A DNA stretch of 14,360 bases from JBFMGS01 sp040752635 (GCA_040752635.1 JBFMGS010000052.1:1-14360); one strand, 5' to 3'; shown: positions 6,477-14,267, counted from the stretch's first letter. Made by a program: numbers and translations. The notes: generated from the sequence alone by a model not told the origin.

Positions 6477-6631
6477 GCGGGCACGTGCGGGTAACCGTGG
6501 CTCTGGCACAGGTTGCCGGTTCTTGCGCAGTCTCATCGAGGGGCAGAACTCGTACACTCGAAAGTGCCGTGGAGCTTTCGCTATCCACCTGGGGGAGAGC
6601 TTGTCGAGCTGTACCTATGGAGGGGTTGGGC

Positions 6632-7447
6632 GTGCGCTCGAGGGTTATAAGTGCACTTGTCGTAGCGCCGCTTGTGCTGGCCATCGTCGCCGTCGGGGGA
6701 ACCTATCTCACTCTGATGGTCATGGGACTTGGCATCGCGGCAGTTGTGGAGTTTTACAGGCTCGGGCGCGGCTCGGGGTTTCAGCCGTCAGCGGCGCTGG
6801 GGGTGGCTGGCGTCGCAGCGCTCGCGGTGGCAGGCCACCTCGGGTCCGAAACGTGGCTCGGAGCCATCCTGGCTTGCCTCGTCATCGCCAGTCTCACCAT
6901 GCAAACTATTACTGCCGGCCCGAGCAACGCTGTGGCTAACCCGGCTGTAACCGTGTTCGGTGCATCCTACGTCGGCTGGGCACTGGCGACGTTCCTTCTT
7001 CTCAGGCGGCTTGGCGGGCCAGGTGCAGGGCTGGGGCATGTCGTGAGTATGCTCCTTGCTGTGTGGGGGACTGACATCGGCGCCTACTTCTTGGGCAGCG
7101 CTTTCGGCAAACATAAGCTCGCACCGGATGTGAGCCCGAATAAGAGCTTGGAGGGCGCAATCTCCGGCCTCGTCACGGGAGCAGCTACCGGCGTTGTGGT
7201 GAGGGCCCTCGGAGCTGCCCTCGGGTGGTGGCCCGGCATATCCATCTGGCACGCTGCGGCTCTTGCGGCTATAGCATCTGTTGCAGGCCAGGCAGGCGAT
7301 CTTGCAGAGTCAGCCATGAAACGGAACGCCAAAGTCAAAGACTCGGGCGTGTTCATGCCCGGACACGGCGGAGTGCTTGACAGGATAGACAGCGTGTTGT
7401 TTGCTATACCTGTGGTGTACTATTATGTACGGCTGTTTCTAGCGTAG
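6632..7447 (+). CDS. cdsA: Phosphatidate cytidylyltransferase (CDP-diglyceride synthase)
   Basis: Integral membrane enzyme making CDP-diacylglycerol from CTP and phosphatidate, the branch point of phospholipid synthesis. The 271-residue protein starts MRSRVISALVVAPLVLAIV, typical of CdsA, and has about seven or eight hydrophobic segments. The signature lies at residues 227-254: S-A-M-K-R-x4-K-D-S-G then PGHGGVLDRIDS. I chose GTG at 6632 because GGAGGGG at 6619-6625 is 6 nt upstream and it begins exactly at the family's usual N-terminus. A longer reading from 6434 would overlap uppS and add about 66 atypical residues. In the 155 nt between uppS and this gene I see no convincing promoter or terminator. 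Confidence 0.94.
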   Translation: MRSRVISALVVAPLVLAIVAVGGTYLTLMVMGLGIAAVVEFYRLGRGSGFQPSAALGVAGVAALAVAGHLGSETWLGAILACLVIASLTMQTITAGPSNAVANPAVTVFGASYVGWALATFLLLRRLGGPGAGLGHVVSMLLAVWGTDIGAYFLGSAFGKHKLAPDVSPNKSLEGAISGLVTGAATGVVVRALGAALGWWPGISIWHAAALAAIASVAGQAGDLAESAMKRNAKVKDSGVFMPGHGGVLDRIDSVLFAIPVVYYYVRLFLA

Positions 7448-7491
7448 GCGCGACGTAGGTTAGCGCAGTAGGGCATTTGCCGGTTGGAACA

Positions 7492-7559
7492 GGGGTTGCC
7501 CGTGATTGCACGAGGGGCGCTTGAAATCCGATAATGCCGAGTGCAACACCGGCAACCCC
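7492..7559 (+). repeat. Inverted-repeat element, copy B (68 nt)
   Basis: Arms 7492-7511 and 7541-7559 pair over about 18 bp with one C-C mismatch and one bulged A, around a 29-nt interior. In plus sense the left arm carries GGGGTTGCCCGTGATTGCA and the right arm TGCAACACCGGCAACCCC. These match the minus-strand reading of copy A (2166-2289), including the extra base in only one arm. The interior is shorter than in copy A, and short matching words at both junctions suggest an internal deletion. It occupies most of the cdsA-to-ytvI-like gap and ends 13 nt before the probable start of the downstream gene. Confidence 0.8.
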
Positions 7560-7572
7560 GAGCAGGGTATAT

Positions 7573-8667
7573 GTGTTGAAGAACGGCAAATACACCCACT
7601 TAGTAAGGCCGGTGATCAGGTTGCAGGGGATCTCGACATCTTGGAAGCACTTCCTCGCGTGGGCCGTTGTGCTGGTTGCTACCTTCCTTGTGGTCAAATA
7701 CGTTTTGACGTATTTCGTGCCATTCATCGTGGCTTTCATTGTGGCTGCAGTCATCGATCCCCTGGTTGAGTTTCTGGTGAGACGCACCAGGCTGTCCAGG
7801 GGCGCCTCGGTTCTCATCGTGCTGTGCCTGGTCCTGGTTGTGGTGGGCGTGGGGGTCTTTGTCGGGGCCGCGCGGCTCTACGCCGAGATACAGGAGCTAT
7901 CGCGGGCCCTGCCCATGTATAACATGAGTTTCGAAGAGCTCCTGCTAAAAGTCGTGTCTGACGTGGAGAGGTTCTACCGCGAACTCCCGGCGCCTGTGAT
8001 AGATGCGATCAGAAACAACCAGTACAGGTTGTATCTTGCTCTGGAAAGCGTCCTCGCCACCGTGACCGGAATGGTCACAGCGCTTCCCAGTATCGGGATA
8101 ATCATCATCATTAGCTTTTTTGCGGCGTTCTTCATGAGCCGCGACAAGAAGCTGATATCCGAGTTCCTTTTCAGCCTCATGCCTTCGGTGTGGCGTGACA
8201 AGGCACGTACGATGAGGTCCGAGATAGTCTCTGCCACGCTCGGCTTCATCAGGGCGCAGTTCATCCTGATCATGATTACGACTCTGGTAAGCATCGTCGG
8301 TTTCACCATAGCGGGGACGGGATACGCCTGGCTCCTCGGAATCATCTGTGGGATTCTCGACCTCATACCTGTCGTCGGACCTGGGACTCTGTATGTGCCT
8401 ATGATCGCGTACTATGCTATAAAGAAGCAACTGTTCCAAGCCATAGTGATCTCAGCGCTCATGGGTATCCAGTTCATACTGCGTAAGGGAGCAGAGCCGA
8501 GGGTGGTCGGGGCTAATGTGGGCGTTCACCCGCTCGCCATTCTCATGGCTGTCTATATAGGCGTGCGACTCTTCGGCGCAAGTGGGATCATCATAGGGCC
8601 GCTTTTCGTCATCATAATCAAGGCTGTGGCCCGGGGCGGCCTGCTGCCCATGACGCCCAGGGAATGA
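7573..8667 (+). CDS. AI-2E family transporter, YtvI-like sporulation membrane protein
   Basis: Polytopic membrane protein of about 364 residues. It fits the AI-2E/PerM superfamily and most resembles the sporulation protein YtvI: SFFAAFFMSRDKK, LDLIPVVGPGTLYVP, EPRVVGANVGVHPLAILM and YIGVRLFGASGIIIGPLF follow the YtvI pattern in order. Paired helices near the N-terminus (AWAVVLVATFLVV, FIVAFIVAAVIDPL) precede a soluble central region and a C-terminal helix cluster. YtvI's biochemical role is not settled. GTG at 7573 or TTG at 7576 is the likely start (only a weak AGGG upstream); the ATG at 7534 lies inside the inverted repeat and would add atypical residues. It lies between cdsA and dxr, where it is not part of the usual core order, and stops 3 nt before the first dxr start. 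Confidence 0.82.
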   Translation: MLKNGKYTHLVRPVIRLQGISTSWKHFLAWAVVLVATFLVVKYVLTYFVPFIVAFIVAAVIDPLVEFLVRRTRLSRGASVLIVLCLVLVVVGVGVFVGAARLYAEIQELSRALPMYNMSFEELLLKVVSDVERFYRELPAPVIDAIRNNQYRLYLALESVLATVTGMVTALPSIGIIIIISFFAAFFMSRDKKLISEFLFSLMPSVWRDKARTMRSEIVSATLGFIRAQFILIMITTLVSIVGFTIAGTGYAWLLGIICGILDLIPVVGPGTLYVPMIAYYAIKKQLFQAIVISALMGIQFILRKGAEPRVVGANVGVHPLAILMAVYIGVRLFGASGIIIGPLFVIIIKAVARGGLLPMTPRE

Positions 8668-8670
8668 GAG

Positions 8671-9855
8671 GTGGATCGGTTGTCAAAGACTCTAGTGGTG
8701 CTGGGGTCCACCGGTTCCATCGGCACCCAGGCGCTTGAAGTCGTCGAGTGGCTTGGCGGGGGCATCAAGGTAGCAGGGCTCGCCGCCGGGGGCAACATCG
8801 ATCTCTTGGAGAAGCAGGTGAGGCGGCATCAGCCGCGGGTCGTGGCCGTTGCCCACGAGGGTGCGGCTCGGACGTTCCGGGAGAGGGTTCGAGATCTGCC
8901 CGTCGATGTCCTTTCGGGCGAGGACGCGGCAGCACAGGTTGCCGCTTACCCCGAGGCGGACCTGGTGCTCTCTGCTGTGGTCGGCATTGCCGGCTTCGTA
9001 CCGACTCTCGCGGCTGTGCGCGCGGGGAAGACCGTTGCGCTTGCCAACAAAGAGACGCTGGTGGCTGCGGGCAAGATTGTGACGGAAGAGGCAAGAAGAC
9101 GCGGTACGCCCATTTTGCCGGTGGATAGCGAGCACTCCGCCATTTTTCAATGCCTCCAAGGTCATGATATGTCAGGTGTGGAAAGGCTGATACTCACAGC
9201 GTCGGGCGGGCCGTTCCGCACGCTCACGTTGGATGAACTCCGCCTCGTCCGACCCGAAGAAGCTCTTCGCCATCCGAACTGGGCCATGGGGGCCAAAATA
9301 ACGGTGGACTCTGCAACGCTTATGAACAAAGCTCTCGAAGTGATCGAAGCGAGGTGGCTCTTCGGGATAGCTCCCGACAAGATCGACATTGTGGTACACC
9401 CTCAGAGCATCGTCCATTCCATGGTCGAGTTTCTTGACGGGTCGGTTCTGGCACAACTTGGGGTGCCGGACATGAGGCTACCCATTCAGTACGCGCTTAC
9501 CTACCCGTCGCGGGTCAGGGGGCATGCGCCCAGGCTGGACCCTAAGGAGCTTGGAGCCCTGACCTTCGAACCGCCGGACACCAGAAGATTTCCTGCGGTC
9601 CGGTTGGGGCATGAGGCCCTTCGGGTCGGCGGAACGATGCCTTGCGTGCTGAGCGCTGCGAACGAAGAGGCAGTGAAGCTGTTCCTGGCGCGGCGCATAG
9701 GGTTCTGTGATATCGCGGCCGCTGTAGAAGACGCAATGGCCGGCCACGACCCTGTGGAAACGCCGGACCCCGAGGACATCCTTGCCGCTGATAGGTGGGC
9801 GAGGAAGTACGTCGCCCGGTGGGCGGAGAGAAGGGGAGGATCGCCCTGTGGTTGA
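8671..9855 (+). CDS. dxr: 1-deoxy-D-xylulose-5-phosphate reductoisomerase
   Basis: Second enzyme of the MEP isoprenoid pathway; converts DXP to 2-C-methyl-D-erythritol 4-phosphate with NADPH and a divalent metal. Visible features are the GSTGSIG nucleotide-binding loop (residues 12-18), LANKETLVAAG (Asn near 126), DSEHSAIFQCL (metal and substrate residues Asp152, Glu154), SGGPFR and PNWAMGAKITVDSATLMNKA with the downstream catalytic Glu near 223. The length of 394 matches the family. GTG at 8671 is given as the start, but TTG at 8680 (GAGGTG 6 nt upstream, giving MSKTLVVLGSTG) is equally or more likely. The stop overlaps the rseP start by 8 bp, so the two are probably translationally coupled. 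Confidence 0.97.
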   Translation: MDRLSKTLVVLGSTGSIGTQALEVVEWLGGGIKVAGLAAGGNIDLLEKQVRRHQPRVVAVAHEGAARTFRERVRDLPVDVLSGEDAAAQVAAYPEADLVLSAVVGIAGFVPTLAAVRAGKTVALANKETLVAAGKIVTEEARRRGTPILPVDSEHSAIFQCLQGHDMSGVERLILTASGGPFRTLTLDELRLVRPEEALRHPNWAMGAKITVDSATLMNKALEVIEARWLFGIAPDKIDIVVHPQSIVHSMVEFLDGSVLAQLGVPDMRLPIQYALTYPSRVRGHAPRLDPKELGALTFEPPDTRRFPAVRLGHEALRVGGTMPCVLSAANEEAVKLFLARRIGFCDIAAAVEDAMAGHDPVETPDPEDILAADRWARKYVARWAERRGGSPCG

Positions 9856-10906
9856 GACAGCAGTCACAACAACGTTGGCATTCGCCTTTGTTTTCGCAAC
9901 GTTCGCCCTATCCCACGAGTTTGGACATTTCGCCGTGGGCAAGGCGGCGGGCATAAAAGTGTACGAGTTCGCTCTCGGCTTCGGGCCGCTCATCGCACGC
10001 ATAAGACGAGGGGAAACGACCTATTCTCTGCGAGCCCTTCCCATGGGCGCTTTTGTGAAGTTTGCAGGCCTGGACCGCCCCGATAACCCTCAGGACGATG
10101 TTGACGCCACTGACCCTCGCAGCTTCCGGAATAAGGCCCTTGCCTGGAGGATCGCAACCATCCTGGCGGGGCCTGTCATGAACTTCGTCACGGCATTCCT
10201 ATTCTTCGTGACAGTCTTCGTGGCTGTCGGGGTGCCCACCGCCATCGTCGCCGAGGTATACCCGGGCACGCCTGCTCAGGCCGCGGGTCTGCAGGCCGGC
10301 GACAGAATTGTGGCCATAAACCGCACCTCGACGGAAACGGTGGCGGAAGCGAGGGACATCATTTCGGCTAACCCTGGCAGGCGTATCACCATCACCATAG
10401 AGCGGGACGGGACCAGGTTGAAATCCCCTGTCACACCTGGGCGTGACCCGGAGACCGGGCGAGGGATTATCGGAGTTATGCTGTCCGAGCCGTGGCAGCC
10501 TACCGGGGTTGCCAGGGCGGTGCGCACCGGCGTCGCTTTCACGACTGACACGGCAAGAACCCTTGTCGTGTCGCTGGGCCGCATGATCACCGGCAAGATC
10601 AAGCCCGAGGTAGCGGGGCCTATAGGCATAGCCCAGGTCGTGGGGCAAACCGCCCGGCTTGGGATGGTGAACCTCTTATATCTTGCGGCCTTGCTCAACG
10701 TGAACCTTGGGCTTCTTAACTTGCTTCCCATACCGGTGCTGGACGGCGGGTGGATCGTCCTCCTAGGCATTGAGGCAGCGCGCAGGCGGCCCCTCAATGC
10801 CGCCCAAGAAGCATTCGCGCGCATGGTAGGCATAGCGATCCTCGCTCTCTTGATCGCCTTTGCGACGCTTTCGGACATCGCCAGGCTGGGCGGGCTCATC
10901 GGCTGA
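9848..10906 (+). CDS. rseP: RIP metalloprotease RseP (site-2 protease family)
   Basis: Membrane zinc metalloprotease that cuts substrates such as anti-sigma factors or remnant peptides within the membrane (RasP in Bacillus). The 352-residue protein has the HExxH zinc motif as HEFGH (residues 23-27) in the first helix, one PDZ domain at about 125-200 (TPAQAAGLQAGDRIVAIN), and the C-terminal motif NLLPIPVLDGG with zinc-ligand Asp299. GTG at 9848 is preferred because GGAGGA lies 7 nt upstream; a reading from 9782 would overlap dxr by 74 nt. The dxr-rseP adjacency is conserved in Firmicutes. Its substrate cannot be inferred from this window. Confidence 0.94.
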   Translation: MVETAVTTTLAFAFVFATFALSHEFGHFAVGKAAGIKVYEFALGFGPLIARIRRGETTYSLRALPMGAFVKFAGLDRPDNPQDDVDATDPRSFRNKALAWRIATILAGPVMNFVTAFLFFVTVFVAVGVPTAIVAEVYPGTPAQAAGLQAGDRIVAINRTSTETVAEARDIISANPGRRITITIERDGTRLKSPVTPGRDPETGRGIIGVMLSEPWQPTGVARAVRTGVAFTTDTARTLVVSLGRMITGKIKPEVAGPIGIAQVVGQTARLGMVNLLYLAALLNVNLGLLNLLPIPVLDGGWIVLLGIEAARRRPLNAAQEAFARMVGIAILALLIAFATLSDIARLGGLIG

Positions 10907-10935
10907 TAGTGGGAGCGTGAAGGCGAGGGGAAACC

Positions 10936-12000
10936 ATGGTCGTCAGGCGCAAGACCAGGAAAGTCAGAGTCAAAGACGTGTTTATCGGTGGAGACGCGCC
11001 CATCTCGGTGCAGTCGATGACCAAGACCAACACAAGCGACGTCGAGGGCACGTTACTGCAGATAAGAAAGCTCGCGGACGCAGGCTGCGACATCGTGCGG
11101 TGTGCGATCCCTGATGCCCCTGCGGCGGAGGCTTTTGCCGAGATCAGGCGGAGGTCCCCGCTGCCGCTTGTCGCGGATGTCCACTTCGATTACCGGCTGG
11201 CGCTGGCTGCCATTGAGGCGGGCGCGGACAAGCTGCGGATAAACCCGGGGAACATAGGTGGCCGGGAAAAGGTCGCGCGGGTCGCAAGGGCTGCCAAGGA
11301 ACGCGGGATACCGATCAGGGTCGGCGTCAACTCGGGCTCGGTGGAAAAGGATTTGCTTGCAAAGTATGGAGGGCCGTGCGCGGAGGCGCTCGTGGAAAGC
11401 GCCCGCAGGAGCGCGGGGCTTCTCGAAGACGAGGGGTTCGCTGACATCATTCTGTCAATAAAGGCGTCCGATGTGCGCACCACGATTGAGGCATACGAGG
11501 CTGTAGCGGGAGAGACTGACTATCCGCTCCACGTGGGGCTCACCGAAGCGGGGGGCGTAAGGTCCGGTACAGTGAAGTCGTCCGTCGCGATTGGCGCACT
11601 TCTCTTGAGAGGGATCGGGGACACCATTCGGGTATCCCTAACCGCTGACCCGGTGGAGGAGGTAAAGGTCGGGCAGGCGATCCTCTCCGGCCTCGGGCTG
11701 CGGTCGTTCGGCGTAGAGGTCATCTCCTGTCCAACCTGCGGCCGCTGCCACGGGGACCTCCCGAAGATACTGGAAGAAGTGGAGAACAGGGTGGCGGGCC
11801 TGCGAGTACCCGTCAAGGTCGCAGTGATGGGGTGCGAAGTCAACGGCCCCGGTGAAGCGAAAGAAGCTGACCTCGGCGTTGCCCTGGGAGAAGGCGTGGG
11901 CCTTCTGTTCGTCCAAGGCCGCCCTGCGGGGCGGGTGCCCCAGCATGAGATCGCTGACAGGCTCATCGCAGAGATTACGAGATTCGCTGGGGGAGCCTAG
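10936..12000 (+). CDS. ispG: 4-hydroxy-3-methylbut-2-enyl-diphosphate synthase (IspG/GcpE)
   Basis: Penultimate MEP pathway enzyme; reductively converts the cyclic diphosphate MEcPP to HMBPP using a [4Fe-4S] cluster and electrons from ferredoxin or flavodoxin. A TIM-barrel N-terminal part (PISVQSMTKTNTSDVEGT, LVADVHFDYRLAL, DKLRINPGNIG) is followed by the cluster domain: CPTCGRC gives Cys265 and Cys268, and MGCEVNGPGEA gives Cys300 and Glu307, the expected ligand set. The length of 354 is the usual compact bacterial form. ATG at 10936 has GAGGGG about 6 nt upstream. It follows rseP by 29 nt, as is common in Firmicutes. Confidence 0.97.
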   Translation: MVVRRKTRKVRVKDVFIGGDAPISVQSMTKTNTSDVEGTLLQIRKLADAGCDIVRCAIPDAPAAEAFAEIRRRSPLPLVADVHFDYRLALAAIEAGADKLRINPGNIGGREKVARVARAAKERGIPIRVGVNSGSVEKDLLAKYGGPCAEALVESARRSAGLLEDEGFADIILSIKASDVRTTIEAYEAVAGETDYPLHVGLTEAGGVRSGTVKSSVAIGALLLRGIGDTIRVSLTADPVEEVKVGQAILSGLGLRSFGVEVISCPTCGRCHGDLPKILEEVENRVAGLRVPVKVAVMGCEVNGPGEAKEADLGVALGEGVGLLFVQGRPAGRVPQHEIADRLIAEITRFAGGA

Positions 12001-12019
12001 TTGTGAAGTGAGGGGTGTT

Positions 12020-12640
12020 ATGCGCGTAGCAGCAATCATCCCGGCCTATAACGAGGCCGCCCGCATAGGGAATGTGATCTCGGCGGTCCGCGGGGCTAAG
12101 CTGGTTTCTGAGATCGTCGTCGTGAGCGACGGATCGACCGACGACACCGCCGATGTCGCAAGGTCGCTCGGAGTGCGGGTAATAGAACTCAAGTGTAACA
12201 TAGGCAAGGGCGGAGCAATGAAAGCGGGAATCGACGCTACCGATGCCGATATCCTTGCTTTTATCGACGCAGACCTCACCGGGCTTACCCCGGAGCACGT
12301 GGACAGTCTCGTCAGCCCGGTCGTATCCGGCGAGGCCGACGCCACCATAGGGATCTTTGTGGGCGGCAGAGCCCCGACCGCGCTTGCGCAGAAGATAACC
12401 CCGGGCCTGTCCGGCCAGCGTGCTGTGAGGGCGTCCCTCGTGCAGTTCCTGCCAATAGAAAACGCCCGGTTCGGCGTTGAAGTTCTCATAAACAAGCACC
12501 TTGCTTCAAACCGGGCCAGGGTGCGTCGGGTGGTCCTTGCCGGGGTGTCTCAGGTTATGAAGGAGGAAAAGCGGGGTGGCCTGAGGGGTTTTGCCGCACG
12601 CCTCCGGATGTACTGGGAGATCGTCACTCACATGAGGTAA
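12020..12640 (+). CDS. GT2-family glycosyltransferase, possibly GpgS-like
   Basis: Nucleotide-sugar-dependent glycosyltransferase with a GT-A fold. The 206-residue protein shows IIPAYNEA (residues 6-13), VVVSDGSTDD (33-42), NIGKGGAMKAGI (60-71) and the metal-binding DAD motif in FIDADL (83-85). The stretches TPGLSGQRAVRASLV and NARFGVEVLINK recall glucosyl-3-phosphoglycerate synthase relatives, but the substrate cannot be assigned by eye. There is no membrane segment. ATG at 12020 has GAGGGG about 5 nt upstream, and the gene lies 19 nt after ispG, so it probably belongs to the same transcript, at its end. Many Firmicutes have other genes (such as proS or polC) after ispG, so this is a local variation. 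Confidence 0.87.
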   Translation: MRVAAIIPAYNEAARIGNVISAVRGAKLVSEIVVVSDGSTDDTADVARSLGVRVIELKCNIGKGGAMKAGIDATDADILAFIDADLTGLTPEHVDSLVSPVVSGEADATIGIFVGGRAPTALAQKITPGLSGQRAVRASLVQFLPIENARFGVEVLINKHLASNRARVRRVVLAGVSQVMKEEKRGGLRGFAARLRMYWEIVTHMR

Positions 12641-12914
12641 TACTCTGCCAATGCTACATTCATGGCATTCCTCAAGAACTGGGACCATTGTATTCCCAAG
12701 GCAAGTATTCCGACATTCAATCCACAGATCGTCGGCGAACATATCCCTTGTGGTCCGCTTGACATGCAATTCGTCCATGGCACCATTAAAGAGGTCCTTT
12801 GGCCTATCGCCTTCCCTAAAGAATCTCATCGCCTCCCCGGTCTGAAGGCACTAGGGCCTTGAGGTAGCCGAAAGAGTGCTAATAGAGGTTTAGCGAAGCC
12901 AGATCAATGCCGGT
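12641..12914. other. Convergent intergenic region without a convincing gene
   Basis: 274 nt between the 3' ends of the glycosyltransferase gene and mgtE, visibly less GC-rich than the neighbouring genes. A weak hairpin, 12646-12653 with 12661-12667 (7 bp with a bulged A), is followed by TTCCTC and could contribute to termination. Open frames of about 65 residues exist on the plus strand (12651-12845 and 12662-12862). A 107-codon minus frame (12506-12829) overlaps the glycosyltransferase gene and has GGGGAGG very close to its ATG. None resembles a family I know. A decayed gene or element remnant is possible. Confidence 0.4.
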
Positions 12915-14261
12915 TTAGGCGAGGCCCAGGATAAACCTTGCTACTTGAAAGTATATCAGGACGCCAGCCACATCCACCACGGTGGTAATGAAGGGCGAAG
13001 ACATCAGAGCCGGATCGAGCTTGAATCGCTGAAAAAGAAGCGGCAGAAGGGCACCCGTCACGCTTGCGAGAGTGGATATGGCCACCAGGCTTAAGCCGAC
13101 CACCAAGGCGACCAGGATACTCCCTTGCAGGAAATAGGCCCAGATCGTGACGACCAGACCCAGCATTATTCCGAGGAGAAACCCGACACCACCCTCCTTT
13201 GCCAGAACCCACATGGCATCCCGGAAGGTTATCTCACGCAAGGCAAGGCCTCTAATCACGACGGTCGAGGACTGCGAGCCTACGTTGCCACCACTATCTA
13301 TGAGAAGAGGAATGAATGCAGCGAGCGATACGACGCCCTTGAGCACGTCAGATTGGCCGAGAATTATGTTGCCCGTGAACGTGTTGGTCAACAATAGCAC
13401 CAAGAGCCAGCCGAACCGTTGCCTCACAACCCCGTACAACCTGAGACGGAAATAGCTAGTTTCTTCGGGGGCTGCAAGGCCTCCAGCGCGGTAAAAGTCT
13501 TCTGTGGCCTCATCCTCGATGACGTCCATAATGTCATCAACGGTTACAATGCCGACCAGCCTTTTTTCCCGGTCAACCACAGGCAAAGCCAGGAAGTCAT
13601 ACTTGCGTAAGATGGCGGCGATTTGCTCCTGGTCCTCGTCGGTGGATACGCTGATCACATTTCGGTTAGCGATCTCAGCTATCCTCTTCGACGGATCCGC
13701 CAGGACAAGGTCTCTTAAGGATACAACCCCTATCAGTTTTCGGCGATCATCCATGACGTAGCCGTAGTACACAGTCTCTTTTTCCTGCCCGATCCTCCGG
13801 ATCCTGGTGAGAGCCTCGTCCACCGTCATGTTTTGCTTAAGATCGAGGTATTCCGGGGTCATTATTCGGCCAGCCGTATTTTCCCCATAACCCAAGAGTA
13901 GATTGGTCATCTCTCGTTCTCCCGGGCTCATGAGGGTGAGTAGTCTTTTCGCGACCCCTGCCGGCATTTCATCTAGCAGATGCGCCCTGTCGTCAGGAGA
14001 CATCTCCTCTATTATCTCTCTTACCGTGGATTCGTGAAAGCCCTCAAGCAAAGACTTCTGCTCATCAGGCTGCAAGAATTCGAAAACAGCGACAGCCTCC
14101 TCCTTGCCTAGGAGGCGAAACAGGATGGCTTTTTGCTCCCGAGTAAGCTCGGTTAAGATCTCAGCGATGTCGGCAGGGTTTTCGTTTGCCACCAACGCCT
14201 TTAGCCCAACGAAATCCTTAAGTTCGAACAAGTCTTTGATCTCCCTTATGAGCTCGTCCAA
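12915..14261 (-). CDS. mgtE: Magnesium transporter MgtE
   Basis: Mg2+-gated magnesium channel/transporter of the plasma membrane. The 448-residue length matches the family (about 450). Domains in order: an N-terminal helical superhelix domain (to ~130; ADIAEILTELTREQKAILFR, EEMSPDDRAHLLDEMP), two CBS domains (~130-250; GRIMTPEYL, LALPVVDREKRLVGIVTVDD), then five transmembrane helices. The conserved IDSGGNVGSQSS stretch and the pore Asp430 in TTVVDVAG (equivalent to the Thermus pore aspartate) are present. I chose TTG at 14261 because AAGGAGGTG lies 8 nt upstream at 14268-14276; the ATG at 14306 would place this ribosome binding site inside the coding sequence and add 15 atypical residues. The gene converges on the lipid operon. 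Only 99 nt of upstream sequence is visible, too little to judge an M-box riboswitch. Confidence 0.95.
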   Translation of the reverse strand: MDELIREIKDLFELKDFVGLKALVANENPADIAEILTELTREQKAILFRLLGKEEAVAVFEFLQPDEQKSLLEGFHESTVREIIEEMSPDDRAHLLDEMPAGVAKRLLTLMSPGEREMTNLLLGYGENTAGRIMTPEYLDLKQNMTVDEALTRIRRIGQEKETVYYGYVMDDRRKLIGVVSLRDLVLADPSKRIAEIANRNVISVSTDEDQEQIAAILRKYDFLALPVVDREKRLVGIVTVDDIMDVIEDEATEDFYRAGGLAAPEETSYFRLRLYGVVRQRFGWLLVLLLTNTFTGNIILGQSDVLKGVVSLAAFIPLLIDSGGNVGSQSSTVVIRGLALREITFRDAMWVLAKEGGVGFLLGIMLGLVVTIWAYFLQGSILVALVVGLSLVAISTLASVTGALLPLLFQRFKLDPALMSSPFITTVVDVAGVLIYFQVARFILGLA

Positions 14262-14267
14262 TGGGCC

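Noticed and set aside
6508..6530. Possible third repeat arm upstream of cdsA (CAGGTTGCCGGTTCTTGCGC)
   Set aside because: It resembles the repeat arm loosely but lacks two of the G residues and has no matching right arm; better treated as coincidence unless the family search shows half-copies.
6523..6558. Promoter-like TTGCGC and TACACT before cdsA
   Set aside because: The spacing between the two boxes is 24 nt, too long for a sigma-A promoter.
6434..6631. Upstream extension of cdsA from an ATG at 6434
   Set aside because: It overlaps uppS, lacks a ribosome binding site and adds about 66 residues unlike CdsA; the GTG at 6632 has a good ribosome binding site and the typical N-terminus.
9782..9847. 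Upstream extension of rseP from an ATG at 9782
   Set aside because: It would overlap dxr by 74 nt; the GTG at 9848 has GGAGGA 7 nt upstream and gives the usual RseP N-terminus.
10501..10525. GGGGTTGCC word inside rseP
   Set aside because: It lies in coding sequence within a conserved protein and has no paired arm.
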